Of a DNA stretch of 34,732 bases, positions 7,132 to 15,435 are shown piece after piece. Each line of letters opens with the position of its first letter. Position 1 is the stretch's first letter. The stretch spans positions 1-34,732 of the forward strand of contig MNEL01000009.1 of assembly GCA_001917665.1 (NCBI GenBank). Reading direction: 5' to 3'. Below the pieces are notes generated by a model. The model did no database searches. It saw only the letters and a list, made by a program, of their open reading frames with translations, and was not told the origin of the DNA. This stretch comes from Gemmatimonadetes bacterium 13_1_40CM_69_22. Its GTDB lineage: Bacteria; Gemmatimonadota; Gemmatimonadetes; Gemmatimonadales; GWC2-71-9. The position numbers and the translations under genes were made by a program.

Positions 7132-9095
7132 GGCCTGAGGTCCGACGCCTCATGGCCCAGCAGGAACCGTTCGGTGAAGAGGATCGTCGCGTAGAACTGG
7201 AAGTCCTGATTGCTCTTCTTCCGGAACCCGTGACCTTCGTCTTTCGCCATCAGATACCAGACCGGCACGCTCCGCTGCTTCAGGGCGGCGACCATCTGCT
7301 CGGCTTCGCTCCTGGGGACGCGCGGATCGTTCATTCCCGCGACGATGAACAACGGTTTCGTGACCTTGTCGACGTTGTTGAGCGGCGCGGTGCGCTCCAT
7401 CCACGCCCGGAGCGTGGAGTCGCGCTCGTCGCCGTACTCGACGCGCCGCAGGTCCTGGCGGTACCCGGACGTGTTCTTGAGAAAGGTGGCGAGGTTGGAG
7501 ATGCCGACCACGTCCACCGAGCAGCAGACCCGGTCGTTATAGAGCGTCGCGGTCACCAGCGTCATGTGGCCGCCGTAGCTGCCGCCCGTCACGAGCACGT
7601 GGTCCGGGTCGAGATCAGGGCGCGCCCGGATCCAGTCGAATAGCGCGCCGATGTCCTTGTAGGCACCTTCCCGCAGGGTTCCGTTGTCGAGCTTGACGAA
7701 CGTCTTGCCGTGGCCCGTCGAGCCCCGGACGTTCGGGAGAATGAGGGCGATGCCGAGCTCGTTCACGTAGTAATTGCTGCGGCCCAGGAACCCGGGACGT
7801 GACTCGCCCTCCGGACCGCCGTGAATGTTGATGATGACTGGCCGGCGGCCGGCGAACCGCGCCGGGGGCTTGTAGAGGAACCCGGAGACCGAGCGCCCGT
7901 CGAAGCTCGACCAGTGAATCAGCTCCGGCTCCGCGAAGTCCGCCGTATTGAGGCCACCGGTCTCGCTCTCGGTCCAGCGCACCAGCCGGCCGGTCACGAG
8001 GTCGAGCGAATACGCGTCCTCTCCCGCGCGAGCGGAGGTGAATGAGAAGGCGAGCTCTGCACCGGTGCGGCGCCAGGTGACGTTCCCGATCAGCCCCGCC
8101 GGCAGCTTCGGAATCCGTCGCTCCGCGCCGGTGGTAGCGTTGATCACGTGCAGCGCGCCGATCCCGTCTTCGTTGGCCACGAACGCGATCCAGCGCCCGT
8201 CGGGGGAGAGCGCGAACTCGTCCACGTCCCACGGAAGGCGGTCGCTCAGGAAGCGGTAGCGCTTGCCGAGCAGACTCAGATACGCGAGCCGCCGCACCTC
8301 CGAGCCCAGGTCAGTCGTGAGGTAGATCCCCTTGGCGTCGGGGCTGAACTGCGCGCTCCCGTACGCGGCGGTGTCGTTGCCCTGCTTCGTCGTGAGTAGT
8401 GTCTTCACCCCGGTCGCGACGTCGACCAGCCACAGGTAGCTCTCGTTCACCGAGATCCCCTGGTGTAGGAGCATCGTACGGTCGTCCGGCGACCAATCGA
8501 GCGGCGCATAGCCGCCGCCCTCGAACTCCAGCACCATGCGGTCGGTGCGCGGGTCGGCGGGGTCCATCACCCGGAGATCCAGGTCCCGGCCGTTGCGCCG
8601 GGTGGACATGTAGGCGTAGCGGTCGCCCGCGTGCGACCAGACGCCGCCCACGTTGCGGGATTTGCCGTCGGTGAGCAGGGTAATGTCACCGGTGGCGACG
8701 TCGTAGCGATACTTCTGGAAGAACTCGCCGCCGCCCACGTCCTTGCTGAACACGATGTAGCGTCCATCGGTCGGCTGGTACGACGCGCCGGCGACGGGAT
8801 CGGGGAAGAAGGTGAGCTGGGTGCGCGCGCCGCCCGGGAGCTTCACCTGGTGCAGTTGTTGGGAATCGCCGAAGCGGGTGCCGATGATCATCTCGCGTCG
8901 GGTCGGATGCCAGTCCCAGAACGCCGCCGTACGGAATTCACTGTACCGGCGTGCGGCTTCGGCTATGCTCGGGGGGATTGGCGGGATCCCGTCGGTGACG
9001 AGGGATTCGCCCGGCGGGATCGCCGCCGTCTGAGAGCGCGCCGGCGTGGCGGGGAGGAGCACGACGACGAGGAGCAGACGCGTCAGCCTAGGCAT
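7128..9095 (-). CDS. secreted S9 family prolyl-oligopeptidase-like peptidase
   Basis: This 655-residue protein has a signal peptide (residues 1-22, ending ARSQ), a WD40-like propeller domain with several 'SPDGR'-type turns up to about residue 390, and a C-terminal alpha/beta hydrolase. The catalytic triad is Ser506 (GGSYGGH), Asp590 (GMNDPRVP) and His622 (DEGHGF), with the oxyanion-region 'NIHGGPEGE' upstream. Such enzymes cut short peptides, often after proline or as acylaminoacyl or dipeptidyl peptidases, in the periplasm or outside. It stands alone on the minus strand, divergent from the aminotransferase run across a 125-bp region that holds a palindrome at 9115-9133. Confidence 0.93.
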   Translation of the reverse strand: MPRLTRLLLVVVLLPATPARSQTAAIPPGESLVTDGIPPIPPSIAEAARRYSEFRTAAFWDWHPTRREMIIGTRFGDSQQLHQVKLPGGARTQLTFFPDPVAGASYQPTDGRYIVFSKDVGGGEFFQKYRYDVATGDITLLTDGKSRNVGGVWSHAGDRYAYMSTRRNGRDLDLRVMDPADPRTDRMVLEFEGGGYAPLDWSPDDRTMLLHQGISVNESYLWLVDVATGVKTLLTTKQGNDTAAYGSAQFSPDAKGIYLTTDLGSEVRRLAYLSLLGKRYRFLSDRLPWDVDEFALSPDGRWIAFVANEDGIGALHVINATTGAERRIPKLPAGLIGNVTWRRTGAELAFSFTSARAGEDAYSLDLVTGRLVRWTESETGGLNTADFAEPELIHWSSFDGRSVSGFLYKPPARFAGRRPVIINIHGGPEGESRPGFLGRSNYYVNELGIALILPNVRGSTGHGKTFVKLDNGTLREGAYKDIGALFDWIRARPDLDPDHVLVTGGSYGGHMTLVTATLYNDRVCCSVDVVGISNLATFLKNTSGYRQDLRRVEYGDERDSTLRAWMERTAPLNNVDKVTKPLFIVAGMNDPRVPRSEAEQMVAALKQRSVPVWYLMAKDEGHGFRKKSNQDFQFYATILFTERFLLGHEASDLRP

Positions 9096-9114
9096 GCTGG
9101 GTTCCGTTGGTTAT

Positions 9115-9133
9115 GTAGCTAGATCTAAGCTAC
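9115..9133. promoter_or_regulatory. palindromic element in a divergent intergenic region
   Basis: The arms GTAGCT (9115-9120) and AGCTAC (9128-9133) are perfect inverted repeats around AGATCTA, itself holding the palindrome AGATCT. It lies 20 bp upstream of the S9 peptidase start (9095, minus) and about 88 bp upstream of the aminotransferase start (9221, plus). The place and AT-rich character in GC-rich DNA suggest an operator or a promoter component; no regulator is identified. Confidence 0.4.
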
Positions 9134-9220
9134 GACTGCGCGACCCGAGTGGCGAGGCTCGCCGAGGGTCGGCCGGGGTCATAGCTTTCCGCGGGGCTGC
9201 TTATTAAGGAAGGGCAACGG

Positions 9221-10582
9221 ATGACGGCGTACCGGTATCCCGAGAGCCACGTGTTTTACCGGAAGCTCGGGCGTGCCTTCCCTCGCATCGTGCGCGGTGA
9301 AGGGTGCTGGCTTATCGACGAACACGGCAAGCGCTACCTCGACGCCGTGGGCGGCGCGTACGTCGCCAACCTCGGCCACTCGAACGCCGAGATCGCGGAC
9401 GCCATGACGCATCAGGCGCGGCAGTTTGGGTATCTCTCCGCCACCGCCTTCACGCACGCGCCGGTGGAGGAGCTCGCTGCCGAGCTCGCCGCGACCCTCC
9501 CCGGCGACCTCGACAAGCTGTATTTCCTCTCGAGCGGCTCCGAGGCGGTGGAGGCGGCGCTCAAGCTCGCACGGCAGTACTGGGTGGAGCGCGGCAGGCC
9601 CGAGAAGCACAAGATCGTCGCGCTCGCTCCCGCCTATCATGGCAACACGCTGCTCGCCCTCTCCGCGTCGGCGCGCGAGCACTACCAGGCGATGTTCCGG
9701 GAGTGGCTGGTGGACGTGCATCGCGTCCCCGCGTCTTATCCCTATCGCTGCCCGTGCCGCGGCCGCGACGCCGGATGTCCGGTGTGCAGCGGCGTCGTGC
9801 TAGAGGCAGCGATCGTCGCGCTTGGTGCGGACCGCGTGGCGGCGTTCCTCGCCGAGCCGGTGGGCGGCTCCTCCACCGGCGCCTCCACTCCCCGCCCCGA
9901 GTACTTCCGGCGGATCCGGGAGATCTGCGACCGCTACCAGGTGCTCTTCGTCGCGGACGAGATCTTGTGCGGCGCCGGGCGCACCGGTACCTGGTGGGCG
10001 ATCGAGCCGTACGGGGCGGTGCCCGACATCATGACGCTCGGCAAGGGGATCTCGGGGGGGTACGCGGCGCTCTCCGCCGTAGCGGCACCCGAGCGCATCA
10101 TCGACGTGATCGCCGACGGCTCCGGCAACTTCATGCACGCGCAGACGTTTTCCCACCATAGCGTGGCCTGCGCCGCGGGCCTCGCCGCCGTGCGCTATCT
10201 CCAGCGCCACCGGCTGGTGGAACGGTGTGCCATGCTGGGCGCCGTGCTCGAGCGGCGGCTGGCGGCGCTGCGGGAGCTGCCGCACGTGGGCGACGTGCGC
10301 GGGCGCGGCCTGCTCGCCGGGATCGAGTTCGTCGAGGACAAGGAAACCCGCGCGCCGTTCCCGCGTGCGGCGCATTTTGCCGAGACGTTCACCGAGGCAG
10401 CGCAGCAAGCGGGACTGGTGGTGTGGCCCAACGTGGGGCACGCGGATGGGACGAATGGGGACCTCGTGATGGTGGCGCCGCCGTTCATCGTCACGGAGCA
10501 GGAAATCGACGAGATCGTCCTGCGGTTCACCGCCGCCCTGGAGCCGACGCTGTCGGCCGTCAGCCGTCAGCAGTCGGTGTAG
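9221..10582 (+). CDS. class III (omega) aminotransferase with a four-cysteine insert
   Basis: This 453-residue PLP enzyme transfers the distal or beta amino group of amines and amino acids to a keto acid. It carries 'SSGSEAVEAALKLARQY' (104-120) for phosphate binding, Asp246 (VADEIL) contacting the pyridine nitrogen, and the Schiff-base Lys275 (TLGKGISGG). Residues 175-190 contain C177, C179, C186 and C189 (CPC...CPVC), a possible metal knuckle. ATG 9221 follows AAGGAAGG at 9206-9213. The last ten residues are encoded by a CCGTCAG repeat and look like a tail extension. It precedes a second class III aminotransferase by 71 bp. The substrate is unknown; beta-alanine, taurine or diamine types are possible. 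Confidence 0.9.
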   Translation: MTAYRYPESHVFYRKLGRAFPRIVRGEGCWLIDEHGKRYLDAVGGAYVANLGHSNAEIADAMTHQARQFGYLSATAFTHAPVEELAAELAATLPGDLDKLYFLSSGSEAVEAALKLARQYWVERGRPEKHKIVALAPAYHGNTLLALSASAREHYQAMFREWLVDVHRVPASYPYRCPCRGRDAGCPVCSGVVLEAAIVALGADRVAAFLAEPVGGSSTGASTPRPEYFRRIREICDRYQVLFVADEILCGAGRTGTWWAIEPYGAVPDIMTLGKGISGGYAALSAVAAPERIIDVIADGSGNFMHAQTFSHHSVACAAGLAAVRYLQRHRLVERCAMLGAVLERRLAALRELPHVGDVRGRGLLAGIEFVEDKETRAPFPRAAHFAETFTEAAQQAGLVVWPNVGHADGTNGDLVMVAPPFIVTEQEIDEIVLRFTAALEPTLSAVSRQQSV

Positions 10583-10653
10583 GCGTTCAACCATGACCGC
10601 GGCCGCCCCGGCACAATTCAAGATCGCCTACACGTCCGCACGGTGATCGAGGC

Positions 10654-11979
10654 ATGAAGGACTACCCGCGCATCGTGGTCGCCCCTCCCGGACCGAAGGC
10701 GCGGGAGATCGTGACGCGGCAGGACCGCTGGGCGTCGACCTCGTACCCCAAGGAATACCCGCTGGTGATCGCGCGCGGCGAGCGCGCCATGGTCGAGGAT
10801 GTGGACGGGAATCGCTACCTCGACTTCATGGCCGGGATCGCGGTGGCGTCCACGGGCTACGGCCACCCGACGGTGGTCCGGGCGATTCAGGAGGCCGCCG
10901 GGCGGTTCCTCCACATCTGCGGCAGCGACTTCTACTTCGAAGGCTTCGCCGCGCTGTGCGAGCGGCTCGCCAAGCTTGCGCCGGGGCCGAGCAAGAAGCG
11001 CGTGTTCCTGGCGAACTCCGGGACCGAAGCAGTCGAGGGCGCGATCAAGCTGGTCCGCCATGCGACGGGTCGCCCGGCGCTGATCGCGTTCCTGGGCGCG
11101 TTCCACGGCCGCACCTACGGCGGGTTGAGCCTCACCGCGAGCAAGGCGGTGCAGCGCGCCGGGTTCGCGCCGTTCCTGCCCGAGGTGCATCACGTCCCGT
11201 ACGGCTACCGCTACCGCTGCGACTACTGTCGCGGTGAGCCGGCGTGCACGATGCGCTGCGTGACGGTCCTCGAGGACGAGTTGTTCGCGAAGAAGGTCGA
11301 CCCCCAGAGCGTCGCGGCGATCTTCGTGGAGCCGATTCAGGGCGAGGGCGGCTACGTCGTCCCGCCGCCCGGCTACTTGAAGGCGCTACGGGAGCTGTGC
11401 GACCGGCACGGGATCCTGCTGGTGTGCGACGAGGTGCAGAGCGGCATCGGGCGGACCGGAAAGATGTTCGCTTGCGAGTACGAGGGGATCGAGCCAGACG
11501 TCGTGCTGGCCGCGAAGGGCCTCGGCAGCGGCATGCCGATCGGGGCGATCATGGCGAAGGAATCGGTCATGCGGTGGCGGCCCGGCGCGCACGGCAGCAC
11601 GTTCGGCGGCAACCCGGTGTGCTGCGCCGCGGCACTCGCGACGCTGGACGTCGTCGAACGCGAGCTGCTCCCCAACGTCGTGAAGTTGGGAGAGCGGCTG
11701 CTCGCCGGCACGCGGCGCCTCCAGGAAAAATACGCCGCGATCGGCGACGTCCGGGGGCGTGGCCTGATGATCGGCGTTGAGTTCGTGAAGGACCGCGCGA
11801 CGCGCGAGCCCGCGCCCGAGATCCCGCACGAACTGGTGGCGCGTGCCTTCCGGAAGGGCCTGCTGCTGCTCGGGGCGGGGAAGAGCACGCTCCGCCTCGC
11901 GCCGCCGCTCGTGGTGGACGAGGACGACGTTGATACTGCGCTCCGCATCATCGACGAGTGTTTGGATGAGCTGGATTGA
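10654..11979 (+). CDS. class III aminotransferase, 4-aminobutyrate aminotransferase-like
   Basis: This 441-residue enzyme belongs to the 4-aminobutyrate/acetylornithine aminotransferase group. Key features: 'NSGTEAVEGAIKLVRHATGR' (121-140), 'AFHGRTYGGLSLTASK' (149-164), Asp259 (VCDEVQSGIGRTG) and Schiff-base Lys288 (AAKGLGSGMPIGA). Cysteines C189, C192, C198 and C202 form a C-x2-C-x5-C-x3-C cluster at the same place as in the preceding paralogue. The C-terminus 'LRLAPPLVVDEDDVDTAL' is canonical. The ribosome site before ATG 10654 is weak. It lies between another aminotransferase and a CoA-transferase, which suggests that the oxo acid produced is passed on to CoA activation. I give no symbol since GABA is only one candidate. 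Confidence 0.9.
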   Translation: MKDYPRIVVAPPGPKAREIVTRQDRWASTSYPKEYPLVIARGERAMVEDVDGNRYLDFMAGIAVASTGYGHPTVVRAIQEAAGRFLHICGSDFYFEGFAALCERLAKLAPGPSKKRVFLANSGTEAVEGAIKLVRHATGRPALIAFLGAFHGRTYGGLSLTASKAVQRAGFAPFLPEVHHVPYGYRYRCDYCRGEPACTMRCVTVLEDELFAKKVDPQSVAAIFVEPIQGEGGYVVPPPGYLKALRELCDRHGILLVCDEVQSGIGRTGKMFACEYEGIEPDVVLAAKGLGSGMPIGAIMAKESVMRWRPGAHGSTFGGNPVCCAAALATLDVVERELLPNVVKLGERLLAGTRRLQEKYAAIGDVRGRGLMIGVEFVKDRATREPAPEIPHELVARAFRKGLLLLGAGKSTLRLAPPLVVDEDDVDTALRIIDECLDELD

Positions 11980-12003
11980 AAGCGCCGTCGGCGCCGAAAG
12001 CTG

Positions 12004-12921
12004 ATGGCCGAAAGCGCTTCTAAGGTGATGTCCATGCGCGACGCCGTCGCCCGCTTCGTCCACGACGGCGACACGGTGGTCATCGAGGGGTTCACGCATC
12101 TCATCTGCTTCGCCGCGGGCCACGAGATCATCCGCCAAGGCCGCCGCGACCTCACGCTCTGCCGCCTCACGCCCGACCTGATTTATGACCAGATGATCGC
12201 CGCGGGCTGCGCCCGGAAGCTCGTTTTCTCCTGGGCCGGAAATCCCGGCGTGGGCTCGTTGCACGCGTTCCGACGCGCGGTGGAGGGGAAGGGTGGGCCG
12301 CCGCTCGAGATCGAGGAGTATTCGCATTTCGGCATGGTGGCGCGCTTCGCGGCGGGCGCGGCCCGCCTCCCCTTCTGGCCGATGCGCAACTACATGGGCA
12401 CCGACCTGCCGGCCGCGAATCCCCGCATCCGACACGTGACGTGCCCCTACACCGGAGAGGCCCTCGCGACCGTACCAGCATTGAACCCCGACGTGACCGT
12501 CATCCATGCGCAGCGCGCCGATGCGTCAGGAAACACCCAGATCTGGGGCCTCGTGGGCGTCCAGAAGGAGGCGGCGTTCGCGTCGGCGCGCGTGATCGTG
12601 GTGGTCGAAGAGCTCGTGGAGGAAGCCGTGATCCGCTCCGACCCCAACCGCACGGCGGTCCCCGCCATGATCGTGGACGCGGTCGTGGTGGAGCCGTGGG
12701 GGGCGCACCCGTCCTACGCGCAGGGGTACTACGACCGCGACAACGATTTCTACGTCGCGTGGGAGGCGATCTCGCGCGATCCCGGCGGTATCGCGCGATA
12801 CCTCGACGAGTTCGTCCACGGGGTCCCGGACCGCGCGAGCTACCTGGAGAAACACCCAGGCCTGGCCGCGCGGCTCAACGCGACAGCCCGATATTGTCCC
12901 GGGGTGAATTACGGGTTCTGA
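12004..12921 (+). CDS. CoA-transferase subunit A (glutaconate/3-oxoacid type)
   Basis: This 305-residue subunit belongs to the family I CoA-transferases, close to GctA/IpdA style proteins. It begins 'MSMRDAVARFVHDGDTVVIEGF', continues with 'LTLCRLTPDLIYDQMIAAGCARKLVFSWAGNPGVGS' and 'YMGTDLPAANPRIRHVTCPYTGE', and has the 'NPDVTVIHAQRADASGNTQIWG' block typical of the alpha subunit. With the B subunit encoded next it should move CoA between acyl-CoA and a carboxylic acid. It is 24 bp after the aminotransferase. Its last 14 bases may overlap the true start of subunit B. Substrate type (glutaconate, 3-oxoadipate, other dicarboxylate or 3-oxo acid) cannot be decided. Confidence 0.88.
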   Translation: MAESASKVMSMRDAVARFVHDGDTVVIEGFTHLICFAAGHEIIRQGRRDLTLCRLTPDLIYDQMIAAGCARKLVFSWAGNPGVGSLHAFRRAVEGKGGPPLEIEEYSHFGMVARFAAGAARLPFWPMRNYMGTDLPAANPRIRHVTCPYTGEALATVPALNPDVTVIHAQRADASGNTQIWGLVGVQKEAAFASARVIVVVEELVEEAVIRSDPNRTAVPAMIVDAVVVEPWGAHPSYAQGYYDRDNDFYVAWEAISRDPGGIARYLDEFVHGVPDRASYLEKHPGLAARLNATARYCPGVNYGF

Positions 12922-12943
12922 CGCCGCGTACACGCCCGACGAG

Positions 12944-13687
12944 ATGATGGCGAGCGTCGCGGCGCGGGAGCTGGCCGACGGGGAGGTCGTATTCGTCGGG
13001 ATCGGTCTTCCCAACCTCGCCTGCAACCTGGCGCGCGCCACCCACGCGCCGCGCCTCGTGCTGATCTACGAGTCGGGCGCCGTGGGCGCCGTGCCCGAGC
13101 GGCTACCCGTATCGATCGGCGATCCCGCGCTCGTCACAGGCTCCCTCATGGTCTGCGGCATGGCGGACGTGTTTCAGCTGCTGCTGCAAAACGGCAGGGT
13201 CGAAGTGGGCTTCCTCGGCGGCGCGCAGGTCGACCGTTACGGCAACATCAACACGACCGTCATCGGGGCGTACGCGCGGCCGACGGTCCGGCTCCCCGGC
13301 AGCGGGGGGGCGGCGGAGATCGCGATCCACGCGCAGCGCACGCTCGTGGTCTCGAAGCTCTCGCCGCGCGCGTTTCCTGAGCGGGTCGACTTCATCACGA
13401 GTCCCGGACACCTAAGCGGCGGCGTGCCCCGGTCACAGCTCGGCATGCCGGGCGCGGGACCGGTCAAGGTGATCACCGACAAGGCGGTGCTCGAGGCGGA
13501 CGAGGCGACCGGCGAGCTCGTCCTGGCGGCGCTCTATCCCGGAGTGAACGCGTCCGAGGTGCAGGCCGGCGTCGGGTGGCCGCTCCGGTGTCGGCCGCGG
13601 CTGGGACGCATCGATCCGCCGACCACGACGGAGCTGCGGCTGCTCCGGGACGTGCTCGACCCCAAGCGGCTGCACCTCAGAGGATGA
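12944..13687 (+). CDS. CoA-transferase subunit B
   Basis: The annotated 247 residues form the beta subunit that carries the catalytic glutamate, probably Glu43 in 'IYESGAVGA', which forms the acyl-CoA thioester. Other family blocks: 'VVFVGIGLPNLACNLAR', 'VDRYGNINTTVIG' and 'LPGSGGAAEIA'. The start is uncertain: codons just upstream of ATG 12944 read A-Y-T-P-D-E, which family members usually include, but this frame has no ATG, GTG or TTG between the TGA at 12905 and 12944, and no ribosome site precedes 12944. An ATT at 12908, directly after GGGGTGA, is a possible rare start. The stop overlaps the next gene's ATG as ATGA. Confidence 0.85.
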   Translation: MMASVAARELADGEVVFVGIGLPNLACNLARATHAPRLVLIYESGAVGAVPERLPVSIGDPALVTGSLMVCGMADVFQLLLQNGRVEVGFLGGAQVDRYGNINTTVIGAYARPTVRLPGSGGAAEIAIHAQRTLVVSKLSPRAFPERVDFITSPGHLSGGVPRSQLGMPGAGPVKVITDKAVLEADEATGELVLAALYPGVNASEVQAGVGWPLRCRPRLGRIDPPTTTELRLLRDVLDPKRLHLRG

Positions 13688-15435
13688 GGCGCGCCGTCGC
13701 AGTCGCCCTGCTGGTCATCGTCGCTGCGGCGCAGCGTCTGGGCGCGCAGGCCGACGTCGACTCCCTCGCCGCGCGAGTGCGGAAGGTCACGGACGCCTAC
13801 CTCGCCGCCTACTTCGAGCGTCATCCGGACGAGGCCACCCTCGACGGCGCGTCCGGCGTCCGCCACGACCGGCTGCCCGACAACTCGCCGGTCGCCCGTG
13901 GGCGCTGGCAGGCGCGGGAAGACCGGTGGCTCGCGGAGCTCCGGCGCATCGATCCCGCCCCGCTCGTGGGCCGTCCCGAGTGGACGGCGTACGGGGTCAT
14001 GCGCGCGTCACTCGAGGGGTCGGCCGCGACCCGGGCGTGTCGGTACGAGCTCTGGAACGTGAGTCACGTGAACCGCGGCTGGCTGCCCATCATCACGTCC
14101 CTCGCCGCCGTGCAGCCCGTCGGAACCGAGGAGCTGCGCCAGCAAGCCCTGACGCGGTGGCGGGAGATTCCTCTGTACATCGCGAGCGAAATGGCGAACC
14201 AGCGCGAAGGGCTGCGGTTGGGCTTTTCCGCGCCGCAGGGGAACGTCCGCATCGTGATCAAGCAGCTCGACCAGCTGTTGGACGAGCGGATCGATCGCTC
14301 GCCGCTGTATGGTCCGGCGCTACGCGATTCTGCGCCGGCGTTCGACGACGAGCTGCGCCGCTTCATCACGAACGCCGTCGTGCCGACGATACGGCAGTAC
14401 CGGCAATTCCTCGCCAAGGAGTACTTGCCGCGGGCGCGCAAGGTGATCGGCGTTTCGGCGAATCCCAACGGCGCGGTGTGTTATCGGGGAACGATTCAGG
14501 CCACGACGGGGCTGGCCCTCTCTCCTGACTCGATCCACCGGCTGGGTCGCGCGACGGTCCTCGAGCTCGAAGCGGAAATGCGAGTGATCGCCGAGCGGAG
14601 CTTCGGGTCGCGGGATGTCACCCCGGTGCTCAAGCGCCTGCGCAACGACTCCAAGTACGCCTTCCGATCGCGCGAAGCGATGCTGGCGTTCGCCGAGGCG
14701 GCGCTGGAGCGGGCCCAGCTGGCGATGCCGCGCTGGTTCGGCGTCCTGCCGCGGGCGGGCGTCGTCATCCGATCCTATCCGGCGTTCCGCGAGCGGGAGA
14801 GCGTCGGTGAATGGGACCCGCCGGCGGAGGACAACAGCCGGCCCGGGATCTTCTACCTCAGCACGTACGACCCGAAGCACAAGCCCCGGGCGGAGGTCGA
14901 GCCGCTCACCTTCCACGAGACGATCCCCGGACACCACTTGCAGGGGACGATCGCGCTCGAGCGGGGCGCCGCTATCCCGGCGATCGCCCGCTACTTCTGG
15001 TCGCCAGGGTTCGGCGAGGGTTGGGGCGAATACGCCGAGCAGCTCGCCGACGAGATGGGGATCTATTCCTCGGACACGACGCGCCTCGGGGCGCTCGCCG
15101 ATCTCACCCTGTCCGCCGCGCTGCTCGTCGTGGACACGGGGATCAACGCGTTCGGATGGACGCGCGACGACGGAATCCAGTACCTCGAGGCTCACACACG
15201 CGTCTCGGAGACCCGCGCCGCGGTGCCGGTGGATCGCTACCCGGTGTGGCCGGCGCAGGGGCTGTCCTACGCCCTGGGGCGCCTGGAGATCCGCCGGCTG
15301 CGGTCCCTCGCGGAGCAGGCCTTCGGCTCGAAGTTCGACATCAAGGCGTTTCACGACCGGCTGCTGCAAGACGGCGCGATTCCGTTGCCGATGCTGCGCG
15401 AGCAAATCGAGGGATGGCTCGGCGCGCCGCGGTAG
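13684..15435 (+). CDS. secreted DUF885 family metallopeptidase-like protein
   Basis: This 583-residue protein has a signal peptide (about residues 1-21, ending LGAQ) and a long helical body typical of DUF885, which is related to M3/M32-type zinc carboxypeptidases. The zinc site HETIPGHH lies at residues 411-418 ('LTFHETIPGHHLQGTIA'), and a downstream 'GFGEGWGEYAEQLADEMG' supplies the third, glutamate ligand. It probably trims oligopeptides outside the cytoplasm. ATG 13684 overlaps the stop of CoA-transferase B (ATGA), and its 3' end overlaps the next gene by 22 bp, so the three are likely one operon. Confidence 0.9.
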   Translation: MRRAVAVALLVIVAAAQRLGAQADVDSLAARVRKVTDAYLAAYFERHPDEATLDGASGVRHDRLPDNSPVARGRWQAREDRWLAELRRIDPAPLVGRPEWTAYGVMRASLEGSAATRACRYELWNVSHVNRGWLPIITSLAAVQPVGTEELRQQALTRWREIPLYIASEMANQREGLRLGFSAPQGNVRIVIKQLDQLLDERIDRSPLYGPALRDSAPAFDDELRRFITNAVVPTIRQYRQFLAKEYLPRARKVIGVSANPNGAVCYRGTIQATTGLALSPDSIHRLGRATVLELEAEMRVIAERSFGSRDVTPVLKRLRNDSKYAFRSREAMLAFAEAALERAQLAMPRWFGVLPRAGVVIRSYPAFRERESVGEWDPPAEDNSRPGIFYLSTYDPKHKPRAEVEPLTFHETIPGHHLQGTIALERGAAIPAIARYFWSPGFGEGWGEYAEQLADEMGIYSSDTTRLGALADLTLSAALLVVDTGINAFGWTRDDGIQYLEAHTRVSETRAAVPVDRYPVWPAQGLSYALGRLEIRRLRSLAEQAFGSKFDIKAFHDRLLQDGAIPLPMLREQIEGWLGAPR

